In this document: positions 26,214-34,910 of the stretch, piece after piece
How the letters are laid out: each line of letters starts with the position of its first letter
Numbering within the stretch: the stretch's first letter is position 1
Source of the DNA: Abyssalbus ytuae
Lineage (GTDB): Bacteria; Bacteroidota; Bacteroidia; Flavobacteriales; Flavobacteriaceae
Length of the DNA stretch: 64,000 bases
NCBI RefSeq assembly: GCF_022807975.1
Contig: NZ_CP094358.1
Location: 620,001-684,000 of the forward strand
Reading direction: 5' to 3'
Position numbers and translations under genes: made by a program
Notes under the pieces: generated by a model
The model's input: only the letters and a program-made list of their open reading frames with translations
What the model was told of the DNA's origin: nothing
Databases searched by the model: none

Positions 26214-27677
26214 ATGAAAAAAAGTAAAATCATTTTTCTAATTCTGTTATTATCCTTCAGTTGTACAGATAAAGACGATAATATTTATATCCCATCGGCA
26301 AACAAAGAGTATGTGGTACAAGATTTTATCTGGAAATCTATGAATATATGGTACTACTGGAAAAATGATGCCGCAAACCTGGGTGATAACAGGTTTTCCA
26401 ATAACAAACAGTATAATGACTTTTTATCCTCTTACCCTGCTCCGGAAGATTTTTTTTATGACGGTATTTTAGTTGAAGAAGACAGATTCAGTTATATTAC
26501 TGATGATTATAATACCTTATTTAATTCACAACAGGGTATTTTTAAAACTAACGGTATCGAATACGGTTTGTACAGAATAGGAGAAGGAAACGATGTGGCA
26601 GGGGTAATCAGGTATATTATGCCCAATTCCGATGCCTCGACCAAAAATGTAAAACGGGGGGACATTTTTTATGCGGTAAATGGGGTAAGCCTGTATTCAA
26701 ACAGAGAAAATCCTAATGACAATAACCTTTCATTAGTAAGAGAGGATGTAGTAACCTTAAGCTTTGCTACTATTGAAGATAACACCATAATCCCCAATAA
26801 CATTGAAATAGAATTTACACGCAGCGAGTATACCGAGAATCCTGTTTTTATTTCTAAAGTGATAGAGCAAACCAATACTAAAATAGGCTATTTAATGTAT
26901 AACGGTTTTACATCTCCGTTTGATGCCGAACTTAACAGTTCCATTGGAGAGTTGAAGTCTCAGGGCATCACCTATTTAATTCTCGATTTAAGATATAACC
27001 CCGGTGGCTCTGTAAGAACCTCCACTTATCTTGCCAGTATGATTACCGGCCAGTTTAATGGTAGCTTATACTCCCGTTTACGATACAATAACTTTTGGCA
27101 GGATTACTTCGGCAATGAAAATTTAAGTTACAACTTCACCGATAAGATAAATAACGGACAAACAAACGAACCTATCAATAGTTTAAACCTAAACAATGTA
27201 TATATGTTAACAAGCAGTGGTACTGCTTCGGCCAGCGAACTTTTAATAAACGGACTCAAACCTTACATAAATGTTGTTCAGGTAGGCGATACTACGGTAG
27301 GAAAAAATCAGGCCTCAATTATATTACTGGACGACCCCAGGGGAGATTATGCCAGTTCCCTGCCCTATTCAGGAAAGAAAATAGAAAATGCTAACCCCCT
27401 GCACACTTATGCACTACAACCTATAGTAAGTAAAACAGAAAACAGTGCAGGATTTTCAGGTTATGAAAAGGGTCTTTCCCCCGATTTTTATATAAAAGAA
27501 AATATCACCCAATTAGGTGTTTTAGGTGATGAAAATGAACCTCTCTTATCAAAAGCTATCGAGCAAATAACCGGTATCTCCAGTAAATCAACCTTAAAAA
27601 AATCAGAAGTAAAATCACAGTTTATTACAGATTCAAAAACAGATTTGCCTACAACAAACCATATGTACGTGGATTAA
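26214..27677 (+). CDS. S41 family peptidase, lipoprotein (second of two)
   Basis: A 487-residue paralogue of the preceding protease. I chose ATG 26214 because it gives a normal lipoprotein signal (MKKSKIIFLILLLSFSC). An ATG at 26193 would add seven residues before it. Conserved parts match the first copy: VRDFIW-type opening VQDFIWKSMN, NVKRGDIFYAVNG in the PDZ-like part, DLRYNPGG, TSSGTASASELLI with the catalytic Ser, and VGDTTVGK with the catalytic Lys. The sequence has diverged strongly, so this is an old tandem duplication. The body is 28 bases after the terminator of the first copy. Confidence 0.9.
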   Translation: MKKSKIIFLILLLSFSCTDKDDNIYIPSANKEYVVQDFIWKSMNIWYYWKNDAANLGDNRFSNNKQYNDFLSSYPAPEDFFYDGILVEEDRFSYITDDYNTLFNSQQGIFKTNGIEYGLYRIGEGNDVAGVIRYIMPNSDASTKNVKRGDIFYAVNGVSLYSNRENPNDNNLSLVREDVVTLSFATIEDNTIIPNNIEIEFTRSEYTENPVFISKVIEQTNTKIGYLMYNGFTSPFDAELNSSIGELKSQGITYLILDLRYNPGGSVRTSTYLASMITGQFNGSLYSRLRYNNFWQDYFGNENLSYNFTDKINNGQTNEPINSLNLNNVYMLTSSGTASASELLINGLKPYINVVQVGDTTVGKNQASIILLDDPRGDYASSLPYSGKKIENANPLHTYALQPIVSKTENSAGFSGYEKGLSPDFYIKENITQLGVLGDENEPLLSKAIEQITGISSKSTLKKSEVKSQFITDSKTDLPTTNHMYVD

Positions 27678-27712
27678 GGCATATACTTATTTATTTCAGA
27701 TAATATCATTTC

Positions 27713-27742
27713 AACACCAAAATAGTTATTATTTTTGGTGTT
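27713..27742. promoter_or_regulatory. Perfect 10-bp inverted repeat directly before the importer start codon
   Basis: AACACCAAAA (27713-27722), a 10-base loop, then TTTTGGTGTT (27733-27742), ending 3 bases before the ATG at 27746. The right arm contains TATTTTTG (27730-27737), an exact TAnnTTTG -7 box. It could be a terminator of the S41 gene, an operator overlapping a promoter, or a hairpin at the translation start. No long T-run follows, which argues against a simple terminator. Confidence 0.5.
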
Positions 27743-27745
27743 ACT

Positions 27746-28876
27746 ATGCAACAGACAATTATTATACTTCTGCTTCTCTTCACCTTAACAAGCTGTAAAA
27801 AAGAGAAGAAACCTGCCACAGTCTCTCAGACAAAAGAAATAAATATAAATTACGCTAAAGGCTTCAAAATATTTTATTATGATACTTATAAGAAAATAGA
27901 AGTAACTTCTCCCTGGCCGGAATTTGACCGAAAATTTACATATATCCTGATAAATAAAGAGGCAGAATTACCTAAAGAAACTGAATATGATGCTATCATC
28001 GAAATTCCTGTTCAAAAACTGGTTGTAACTTCCACTACCCATATTCCAGCCATTGAAGCTTTGGGAGTTGAAAATGCGCTGGTTGGTTTTCCTGATACAC
28101 GGTATATCTCTTCTATGAAAACCCGAAAAAATATAACAGAGGGTAAAATTAAAGAACTTGGCAGCAATGAGAACATTAACACCGAAATACTTGTTAGCCT
28201 TAAACCTGACATGGTGGTGGGTTTTTCAATAAACAATGCGAATAAAACTTATGAAACTATTAAAAATTCCGGCATTCCGGTTGTTTATAATGGCGACTGG
28301 GTTGAAAAAACACCTTTGGGAAAGGCAGAGTGGATTAAGTTTTTTGCCCCCTTTTTCAACAAAGAAAAAGAAGCTGATTCTATATTTTCAGAAATTGAGA
28401 AAGAATATCTGGAAGCAAAAAAACTGGCCTCATACGCAAAAGAAAAACCTGCTGTTTTAAGTGGTGCCATGTTTAAAGATATTTGGTATTTACCTGCCGG
28501 AGACAGTTGGGCAGCAACATTATTTAAAGATGCTAATGCAAAATATTTGTGGTCAGATACCGAAGGCACCGGGAGTTTATCCCTGAGTTTTGAAAGTGTG
28601 TTAAATAAAGCCAAAGATGCTGACTTCTGGATAGGAACATCACAACATGTATCCTATAACCAGCTAGACGATTCTAATGTTCATTACAGTCAGTTTAAAG
28701 CATATCAAAATAAGACCGCCTATACTTTTAGTTCAACAAAAGGCCTAACAGGCGGCCTGTTATTTTATGAATTAGCCCCTAACAGGCCAGATCTTGTTTT
28801 AAAAGATATTATCCATATTCTCCACCCTGATATTTTGCCTGATTACCAACCATATTTTTATAAACCTTTAGAATAA
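27746..28876 (+). CDS. ABC transporter substrate-binding lipoprotein (FepB/BtuF fold, iron-siderophore or B12 type)
   Basis: A 376-residue lipoprotein (signal ending in FTLTSC, Cys at about 17). The PBP_like Fe/B12 fold is indicated by KLVVTSTTHIPAIEALGVENALVGFPD, read as VVTSTTHIPAIEALG, then ILVSLKPDMVVGF and SGIPVVYNGDW. It is the binding component of the importer encoded by the next two genes. The gene starts 3 bases after an inverted repeat. The permease starts 7 bases after its stop. The ligand cannot be assigned. No TonB-dependent receptor is next to it, and a cobalamin riboswitch could not fit in the 68-base gap. Confidence 0.85.
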   Translation: MQQTIIILLLLFTLTSCKKEKKPATVSQTKEININYAKGFKIFYYDTYKKIEVTSPWPEFDRKFTYILINKEAELPKETEYDAIIEIPVQKLVVTSTTHIPAIEALGVENALVGFPDTRYISSMKTRKNITEGKIKELGSNENINTEILVSLKPDMVVGFSINNANKTYETIKNSGIPVVYNGDWVEKTPLGKAEWIKFFAPFFNKEKEADSIFSEIEKEYLEAKKLASYAKEKPAVLSGAMFKDIWYLPAGDSWAATLFKDANAKYLWSDTEGTGSLSLSFESVLNKAKDADFWIGTSQHVSYNQLDDSNVHYSQFKAYQNKTAYTFSSTKGLTGGLLFYELAPNRPDLVLKDIIHILHPDILPDYQPYFYKPLE

Positions 28877-28883
28877 CCTGATT

Positions 28884-29915
28884 TTGCCATTTTTAAAAAC
28901 ATATAAACTAAATCTTGTAATATTACTTTTAGCTTTAGTGATATGCTTTTTTATAAATATAAGTTTAGGGTCGATAAATATTCCTTTAAGAAGTATATTT
29001 TCAACATTACTCGGCAGCAATACAGAAAATGAAACATGGCGATATATCGTTTTAAATTTCCGGATACCTAAGGCTATAACCGCCATATTAACGGGTTGTA
29101 GTCTTTCGTTAAGCGGTTTGTTAATGCAAACCTTATTCAGAAACCCACTTGCCGGTCCTTTCGTGTTAGGGATAAGTTCAGGAGCCAGCCTGGGAGTGGC
29201 TGTCTTAGTTATGGGGGCTTCTTTGCTTGGAGGAATAACCTCATCAACAATAGCAGGAAACGCCACATTAGCCATTGCAGCAAGCATAGGAAGCTTTGCC
29301 GTATTGTCAGTTGTTATTATTGTTGCTTCGAGAGTAAGGGATACTATGGCTCTATTAATTATAGGTTTAATGTTTGGTAGTATTACTGCTGCCATAGTAA
29401 GTGTACTTTCATATTTTTCCACTATGGAAAACCTGCAGCAATATATCTTTTGGTCGTATGGTAGTTTGGGTAATTTATCATGGAACCAAATTATACTGTT
29501 TTCAGTTTTCTTTTTCGCAGGCATTGTCCTGGTCATATTTTCCATAAAACCTTTAAACTCTCTTTTATTGGGAGAAAACTATGCAAGGAGTATGGGTTTA
29601 GATATTAAAAAATCCAGATACTTAATTATTTTTGCCACCAGTATATTAGCGGGAAGTGCCACATCTTTTGCCGGTCCCATTGCTTTTGTAGGTTTGGCTG
29701 TACCTCATCTTACCAAGCAAATATTTAATACCGCCAATCATCAAATATTGATTCCTGCGGTATTAATTTACGGGGCGTTATTGATGTTAATATGCGATAC
29801 CATTGCCCAATTGCCTAATTCGGCTTATACCCTACCCATAAATGCAATAACCTCAATGGTCGGAGCTCCTGTTGTAATATGGTTGTTAATAAGAAAAAGA
29901 AAAATGATATTTTAG
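28884..29915 (+). CDS. FecCD family ABC transporter permease
   Basis: A 343-residue integral membrane protein with about ten helices. FecCD signatures include FRIPKAITAILTGCSLSLSG, LFRNPLAGPFVLGISSGAS and SFAGPIAFVGLAVPHL. It forms the channel of the iron-chelate or B12 importer with the lipoprotein upstream and ATPase downstream. The start is TTG at 28884, 7 bases after the stop of the binding-protein gene. No better ATG exists before the first helix. A single permease gene suggests a homodimeric channel. Confidence 0.92.
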   Translation: MPFLKTYKLNLVILLLALVICFFINISLGSINIPLRSIFSTLLGSNTENETWRYIVLNFRIPKAITAILTGCSLSLSGLLMQTLFRNPLAGPFVLGISSGASLGVAVLVMGASLLGGITSSTIAGNATLAIAASIGSFAVLSVVIIVASRVRDTMALLIIGLMFGSITAAIVSVLSYFSTMENLQQYIFWSYGSLGNLSWNQIILFSVFFFAGIVLVIFSIKPLNSLLLGENYARSMGLDIKKSRYLIIFATSILAGSATSFAGPIAFVGLAVPHLTKQIFNTANHQILIPAVLIYGALLMLICDTIAQLPNSAYTLPINAITSMVGAPVVIWLLIRKRKMIF

Positions 29916-29985
29916 ATTCTTTAAATTATAATAAAAAACAATAAAAGATTTAAATCAACATATTATCCTTAAAGTTGTAAACGTA

Positions 29986-30732
29986 ATGGTGGGTTATAAA
30001 ACCAAAAATAACCTCATCAATATATGTAATAGTATTAATTTTGAAATACAAAAGGGGGAATTGGTCAGCATTATTGGGGCAAACGGGGTTGGTAAATCTA
30101 CTTTGTTGAGAACCCTTGCAAATATTCAACCTGAACTGGAGGGTGAAATTCTTTTAAATAATAAAAATATTCATCAATATAAGTCAATAGAATTTGCAGA
30201 GAATGCCAGTCTGGTATTAACCGAACCCATAGCAGCAAAAAATTTAACGGTTATCGAAACCATTTCTTTAGGCAGGCAACCATATACCAATTGGATAGGT
30301 ACACTTACCAGGTCAGACAAGTTAAAAATTAAAGAAGCTCTATCACTAATGAGTTTAACCGATTTAAAAAACAAAAAGTGTTATGAACTTAGTGACGGAC
30401 AACTCCAAAGAGTAATGATAGCCCGCGCACTTGCCCAGGATACTTCATTAATAATTCTGGATGAACCCACCACTCACCTTGATATTTATCATAAAGCTTC
30501 CATATTAAAGCTCTTAAAAAAAATAGCCCATACCATGAATAAAACTATCCTTTTTTCTTCTCATGAAATAGACCTGGCCATTCAACTTTGTGACAAAATG
30601 CTCATAATCAATAATAACACTTCAATTTTTGGCCAACCCTGTGAGCTAATTGCCAATAAAAGTTTTGACAATCTTTTTCCATCTGACCTGATAAATTTTG
30701 ATGCTAACTCAGGAACTTTTAAATTAAGATGA
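29986..30732 (+). CDS. ABC transporter ATP-binding protein (FecE/BtuD type)
   Basis: A 248-residue ATPase with Walker A GANGVGKST, signature LSDGQLQRV, Walker B LIILDEPTTHLD and switch His in SSHEIDLA. It powers the FecCD-type importer encoded upstream. The ATG at 29986 gives MVGYKTKNN, which lacks the usual first beta-strand of the family. The frame upstream reads ILKVVNV immediately before it, matching the standard ILKVxNLxxGY opening, so translation may begin at ATT 29962. The annotated ATG start is therefore doubtful. The gap to the permease gene is 70 bases. Confidence 0.88.
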   Translation: MVGYKTKNNLINICNSINFEIQKGELVSIIGANGVGKSTLLRTLANIQPELEGEILLNNKNIHQYKSIEFAENASLVLTEPIAAKNLTVIETISLGRQPYTNWIGTLTRSDKLKIKEALSLMSLTDLKNKKCYELSDGQLQRVMIARALAQDTSLIILDEPTTHLDIYHKASILKLLKKIAHTMNKTILFSSHEIDLAIQLCDKMLIINNNTSIFGQPCELIANKSFDNLFPSDLINFDANSGTFKLR

Positions 30733-31075
30733 TTGAATTTTTATAATATTTTAAAAAATACAGTTTCAAAAAATTATTTTCACAAAAATAAATTCCCTGA
30801 TAGCTAATTCTACTAAAAAATCCTATATTTATTTCGCCCTTAATTATTTTATAAATCTTAAAAACGTAATGATTTATGCTGTGGATTCTGCTATTTATGT
30901 ATACTCAATGGAAAAAGGACAGGTTTAAAGGATTTACTTTTTTGAAGTTCTTTTTAAATTTAAAAGATAAGTTGAGTAAAATCTGAGTTTTTTCTTTTTT
31001 ATATTGCTATTAAGCCGGTAGCATTTAAAACTATCGTTTGATTCTTTATCTTTACATTTTGTACTAAATAAAGCA
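30733..31075. other. Intergenic region between the importer and lspA
   Basis: A 343-base AT-rich gap. No RNA gene or strong terminator is visible. It contains one possible short reading frame, listed separately, and a TTTG (31037-31040) with TACATTTT (31053-31060) ahead of lspA, whose 12-base spacing is too short for a standard promoter. Confidence 0.4.
30876..30986 (+). CDS. Possible 36-residue small protein
   Basis: ATG at 30876 opens a frame of 36 codons ending in TGA at 30984-30986. The product starts with a hydrophobic MLWILLFMY and continues as a strongly basic helix (KKDRFKGFTFLKFFLNLKDK). It could be a small membrane or amphipathic peptide. There is no family match and no supporting overlap, so it may be chance. 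Confidence 0.25.
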   Translation: MLWILLFMYTQWKKDRFKGFTFLKFFLNLKDKLSKI

Positions 31076-31582
31076 ATGGAGATTAAAAACGGAGTAAAAA
31101 AAATACTGGTATTACTTTTAGTATTATTAAATTTTGGATGTGATCAGATTTCAAAATCAATTGTAAGGAAAAATGTTGAATACTATGAAACCACCCCGAT
31201 AATACAAGACAATTTTATTTTAACAAAAGTTGAAAATAAAGGTGCATTTCTGGGTTTTGGCAGTTCATTGCATCCTGTTATAAAAACAGTTTTTCTTTTA
31301 GGACTTCCTACCGTGGCGCTTCTAGCTATGTTAGCATATTTACTGTTTAAAACCAACCTTAATCAATATTTTATTATTGGTTTTTCTTTTATAGTAGGGG
31401 GTGGCATTGGCAATATTTTTGACCGAATATTGTATGGTTCTGTCACCGACTTTTTACATATAGATCTGGGGTTATTTAAAACCGGCATTTTCAATATGGC
31501 AGATGTATCGGTAATGGCGGGGTCTCTTTATATTTTATTTTCAGTAATAAGAAAAAAATACCAACAAGTTAAAATACAATGA
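31076..31582 (+). CDS. lspA: Signal peptidase II (prolipoprotein signal peptidase)
   Basis: A 168-residue inner-membrane aspartyl protease that removes signal peptides from diacylated prolipoproteins. Motifs: DQISKSIV near residue 24, KVENKGAFLGF with the conserved Asn, GGGIGNIFDRILYGSVTDFLH with the first catalytic Asp region, and FNMADVSV with the second. Four membrane helices. It is fully consistent with the many lipoproteins in this window. The rmuC start overlaps its stop by four bases (ATGA). Confidence 0.95.
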   Translation: MEIKNGVKKILVLLLVLLNFGCDQISKSIVRKNVEYYETTPIIQDNFILTKVENKGAFLGFGSSLHPVIKTVFLLGLPTVALLAMLAYLLFKTNLNQYFIIGFSFIVGGGIGNIFDRILYGSVTDFLHIDLGLFKTGIFNMADVSVMAGSLYILFSVIRKKYQQVKIQ

Positions 31583-32907
31583 ACGAAACTATTCTTTTAA
31601 TCATAATTTCATTTACAGCCATCATTATAGGCACTTTTTTAGGTATTTATATTCAAAACCTAAAAACCAAGTCTGTAAAAAGTACTTTGGAAGAAAGAGA
31701 AAAACAATTATCAGCCACTGTTAATGAGCTTAAAATAAAAGGTGAAAAAGACCAGCAGGAAAAAGAAGATCTGAGACAAGAAAGAGAAGCTCTTGCCATA
31801 CAACTGACAAAAAAAGAAGTAGATTTTGAAAATCTGAAACAAAAAAACCTTGAACAAAAACAAGAGGTTGAACAATTACAGGAAAAATTCACTAAAGATT
31901 TTCAAATTTTAGCCAACAGGATTTTAGAGGAAAAATCTGAGAAATTTACCATTCAAAACAAAGAAAACATTAAAAACATTTTAAGCCCGTTACAGGAAAA
32001 AATCCATATGTTTGAAAAAAAGGTAGAAGAAAGTCAAAAGGAAAATATCAGCATTCATTCTGCCTTAAAAGAACAGTTATTAAATCTGCAAAACCAAAAT
32101 ATTAAAATTACCCAGGAAGCCGAAAACCTTACTAAAGCTTTAAAAGGTGATAGTAAAATGCAAGGTAACTGGGGAGAATTGGTATTGGAACGGGTTTTGG
32201 AAAAATCCGGGTTGGAAAAAGACCGCGAATACGAAGTACAACAAAGTTTTACCCTGCATGACGGCACCAGGGTTTTACCAGATGTCATCATACATTTACC
32301 CAACGGTAAAAAAATGATAGTGGACTCTAAAGTTTCGCTTACCGATTATGAACGTTATGTAAATGCCGAAGACACTGAAAGAGACATTTATTTAAAAGCA
32401 CATGTAAATTCAATACGAAAACATGTGGAGCAACTATCAGAAAAAAAATATGAAGATCTTTATGAAATAGAAAGTCCTGATTTTGTGCTTATGTTTATTC
32501 CCATAGAACCTGCCTTTGCTATTGCAATTAATAATGACAATACCTTATACAATAAAGCTTTTGAAAAAAATATAGTCATTGTTACCCCCTCTACCCTTTT
32601 GGCTACCTTAAGGACTATTGACACCATGTGGAATAACGAAAAACAACAAAGAAATGCTATTGAAATTGCTAAACAAGCCGGAGCTTTATATGATAAGTTT
32701 GAAGGTTTAATTACAGACTTAACAAAAGTTGGCAAAAAAATGGACGAAGCAAAAACCGAATATAAAGGTGCTATGAATAAACTCTTTGAAGGCAGGGGAA
32801 ATATAATCACAAGTATTGAAAAATTAAAGAAAATGGGAGCCAAAGCAAAAAAATCGTTACCGGAACCTATTTTAAAAAGAGCTGAAGATGAAAATGATAA
32901 TGATTAA
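31579..32907 (+). CDS. rmuC: DNA recombination protein RmuC
   Basis: A 442-residue protein with an N-terminal membrane helix (residues 4-24), a long coiled coil to about residue 190 (rich in Glu, Gln, Lys), and the RmuC nuclease-like domain at about 190-400: MQGNWGELVLERVLEKSGLE in outline, with DGTRVLPDVIIHLPNGKKMIVDSKVSL and FIPIEPAFAIA. RmuC limits inversions and large rearrangements at replication or repair intermediates. It is translationally coupled to lspA by an ATGA overlap. Confidence 0.93.
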   Translation: MNETILLIIISFTAIIIGTFLGIYIQNLKTKSVKSTLEEREKQLSATVNELKIKGEKDQQEKEDLRQEREALAIQLTKKEVDFENLKQKNLEQKQEVEQLQEKFTKDFQILANRILEEKSEKFTIQNKENIKNILSPLQEKIHMFEKKVEESQKENISIHSALKEQLLNLQNQNIKITQEAENLTKALKGDSKMQGNWGELVLERVLEKSGLEKDREYEVQQSFTLHDGTRVLPDVIIHLPNGKKMIVDSKVSLTDYERYVNAEDTERDIYLKAHVNSIRKHVEQLSEKKYEDLYEIESPDFVLMFIPIEPAFAIAINNDNTLYNKAFEKNIVIVTPSTLLATLRTIDTMWNNEKQQRNAIEIAKQAGALYDKFEGLITDLTKVGKKMDEAKTEYKGAMNKLFEGRGNIITSIEKLKKMGAKAKKSLPEPILKRAEDENDND

Positions 32908-32969
32908 TTACATAACTTAGACACTATAAACAACAACTGATTTTTTAAGATATCCAACATATTTATTGC

Positions 32970-33338
32970 ATGAAAAAAGCCATTTTAATCATTATTTCTT
33001 CCCTTATTTTACTACTAACCTTGTTTTATTTATTTGTATACTTTGTTACTTATAGTCAAGGAGTTCGCTCCGGAGAGTTAATAAAAATAAGCAATAAAGG
33101 TTTTCTTGTAAAAACATGGGAAGGAGAACTAAGCCAGGGAATTTCCGGTGCCCAGATTTTTAAATTCTCTGTTTTGGATAAAGATGAAGAGGTAATAGAA
33201 AAACTTTTGGAATATCAGGGGCATTATGTAAAGCTAACATATGTTGAAAGATATTTTACTTTTTTCTGGCTGGGTGATACAAAATATTTTATTACCAAAG
33301 TTGAAAAAGAAAAATCACCTCACTTTAATATACAATAA
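32970..33338 (+). CDS. Small membrane-anchored protein, conserved in Flavobacteria
   Basis: A 122-residue protein with one N-terminal helix (residues 4-26) and a soluble beta-rich domain with SGELIKISNKGFLVKTWEGEL, the run QGISGAQIFKFSV, and YVKLTYVERYFTFFW. Similar proteins carry a mistaken 6-phosphogluconate dehydrogenase label in databases as I recall. It has no Rossmann fold. The function is unknown. It follows rmuC by 62 bases. Confidence 0.7.
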   Translation: MKKAILIIISSLILLLTLFYLFVYFVTYSQGVRSGELIKISNKGFLVKTWEGELSQGISGAQIFKFSVLDKDEEVIEKLLEYQGHYVKLTYVERYFTFFWLGDTKYFITKVEKEKSPHFNIQ

Positions 33339-33459
33339 AGCGCACTTTAAAATTTCATATAAGCTTTCATAACTTTTAATAAACCTAATATAAATATACC
33401 TTTCATTCATTACTTTTTTCGCTTCCTGTGAAGTTCCACTATTTAAACCAGGTTTTAAA

Positions 33460-33523
33460 ACGATAAAAATAAAAAATCGTTCTTTTAAACGATATTTTAA
33501 AATATCAATAAAATAAGCGATAT
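33460..33523. promoter_or_regulatory. Cluster of CGAT/ATCG half-sites before the SatD-like regulator
   Basis: ACGATA (33460-33465), ATCGTT (33476-33481), AACGATAT (33488-33495), ATATC (33502-33506) and GCGATAT (33517-33523) are packed into 64 bases in an otherwise AT-rich gap, in both orientations. They end 7 bases before the regulator's ATG. An autoregulatory operator is inferred. Confidence 0.4.
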
Positions 33524-33530
33524 TTACAGT

Positions 33531-34142
33531 ATGACAAGTGTTATTACAGGTGATATAGTAAATTCCAGAACCATTACAGAACCAGAAAAATGGTTAACTG
33601 TCCTTAAAAATATTTTGAGTGAATTGGCTGTGAATGATAAAAACTGGGAAATATACCGGGGTGATAGTTTCCAGATAGAAATACCCGATATTGAAAAAGC
33701 TTTTGAAGCAGCTGTATATATAAAAGCTGGCATTAAGATGATTAAAGGTTTAGATGTACGAATGGCCATTGGTATTGGTAATAAATTATATTCCGGCAAT
33801 AAAGTATCTGAGTCGGGAGGAGAAGCATTTGTGTTTTCGGGAGAAAAATTTGAAAGTCTGCGCAAAAAAAAAACAAATCTGGCAATAAAAACTCCTTTAA
33901 AAAAAATTAACCATGAACTAAACCTTTATTTTAAATTGTGCTTAATTGCAATGAACAACTGGACCCCCAACTCTGCTGAGATTGTAAAACTCTCTATAAA
34001 ACATCCCTCAAAATCTCAGGAAGAATTAGGAAAGCTCATAAACATTAAACAAAATACAGTAAGTGAAAGACAAAAAAGAGCATACTTAGAAGAAATAAAA
34101 GACGTTGATTTAATGTACAGGGAAATAATAAGCCAACTTTAA
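33531..34142 (+). CDS. SatD-like transcriptional regulator
   Basis: A 203-residue protein. The N-terminal 115 residues resemble the SatD domain, a cyclase-like fold (MTSVITGDIVNSRTI, IYRGDSFQIE, DVRMAIGIG). The C-terminal part has a helix-turn-helix type segment (SQEELGKLINIKQNTVSERQKRA). It is 11 bases upstream of the DUF3307 membrane gene, and the two form the usual SatD/DUF3307 pair. Half-sites upstream suggest autoregulation. The ligand is unknown. Confidence 0.8.
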   Translation: MTSVITGDIVNSRTITEPEKWLTVLKNILSELAVNDKNWEIYRGDSFQIEIPDIEKAFEAAVYIKAGIKMIKGLDVRMAIGIGNKLYSGNKVSESGGEAFVFSGEKFESLRKKKTNLAIKTPLKKINHELNLYFKLCLIAMNNWTPNSAEIVKLSIKHPSKSQEELGKLINIKQNTVSERQKRAYLEEIKDVDLMYREIISQL

Positions 34143-34153
34143 ATAACCTTCAA

Positions 34154-34852
34154 ATGGAATTATTTTTAAGATTACTCATAGCACATTTAATTGGTGATTT
34201 CATATTACAACCTTATAAATGGGTTGAAGAAAAAGAAAAGAAAAAACTGGCTTCAAAGAAATTATACTTCCATGTATTAATACATACCTTTCTGGCATTT
34301 ATTTTTTTATGGCATTTACCCTCCTGGTATCTGGCGGTTATAACAGGAATATCGCATTTTATAATAGATGCTGCTAAAATTTTATTTCAAAAGGAAAAAA
34401 ACAAACGCCTGTTATTTTTTATAGATCAGGTTTTTCATCTATTAGTAATAGCAATTATCGTAGCTTATTTCAGTACAGATGCCATCTATATTAAATTAAC
34501 TAACAAGCACCTGTTTTTGATAGCCTCTTTGATATTTTTAACCCAACCTGCATCAATTTTAATAAAAACACTTATATCAGTATATACTCCCAAAACAGAA
34601 ATTGAAAAGGATGAATCACTTGAAAACGCTGGTAAGTATATAGGTATCTTAGAAAGATTACTGGTTTTTGTATTTATTGCCACTGATCATTGGGAAGGGG
34701 TAGGATTTTTAATAGCTGCCAAATCAATTTTCAGGTTTAGTGATTTAACAGAGTCCAAAGACCGGAAACTTACCGAATACATATTAATAGGTACATTACT
34801 TAGTTTTGGCATAGCAATTACTACTGGTATGCTCTTTATATTCTTAACATAA
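34154..34852 (+). CDS. DUF3307 domain membrane protein
   Basis: A 232-residue multi-pass protein with about six to seven helices. The family's opening AHLIGDFILQPYKWVEEKEKKK and HFIIDAAKILFQ are present. Function unknown. It is consistently paired with SatD-like regulators, as here, which makes it the probable target of that regulator. Confidence 0.85.
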   Translation: MELFLRLLIAHLIGDFILQPYKWVEEKEKKKLASKKLYFHVLIHTFLAFIFLWHLPSWYLAVITGISHFIIDAAKILFQKEKNKRLLFFIDQVFHLLVIAIIVAYFSTDAIYIKLTNKHLFLIASLIFLTQPASILIKTLISVYTPKTEIEKDESLENAGKYIGILERLLVFVFIATDHWEGVGFLIAAKSIFRFSDLTESKDRKLTEYILIGTLLSFGIAITTGMLFIFLT

Positions 34853-34910
34853 AATTTTTTAAATTTAGCTCAAACAAATAATATTTTAGAAATTACTTTG
34901 TTATAATAAA

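Noticed and set aside
24671-27677. Assembly artefact as the cause of the duplicated S41 genes
   Set aside because: The two genes differ widely in sequence and have a distinct terminator between them, so they are true paralogues.
27678-27745. Cobalamin or iron riboswitch before the importer gene
   Set aside because: The gap is only 68 bases, too short for a cobalamin riboswitch, and it is fully used by an inverted repeat.
28868-29545. 225-codon minus-strand frame inside the FecCD permease gene
   Set aside because: It is antisense to a strongly supported permease with clear motifs, and its predicted protein shows no family or signal.
31037-31060. Sigma-A promoter of lspA
   Set aside because: TTTG and TACATTTT are present but only 12 bases apart, far from the usual 19.
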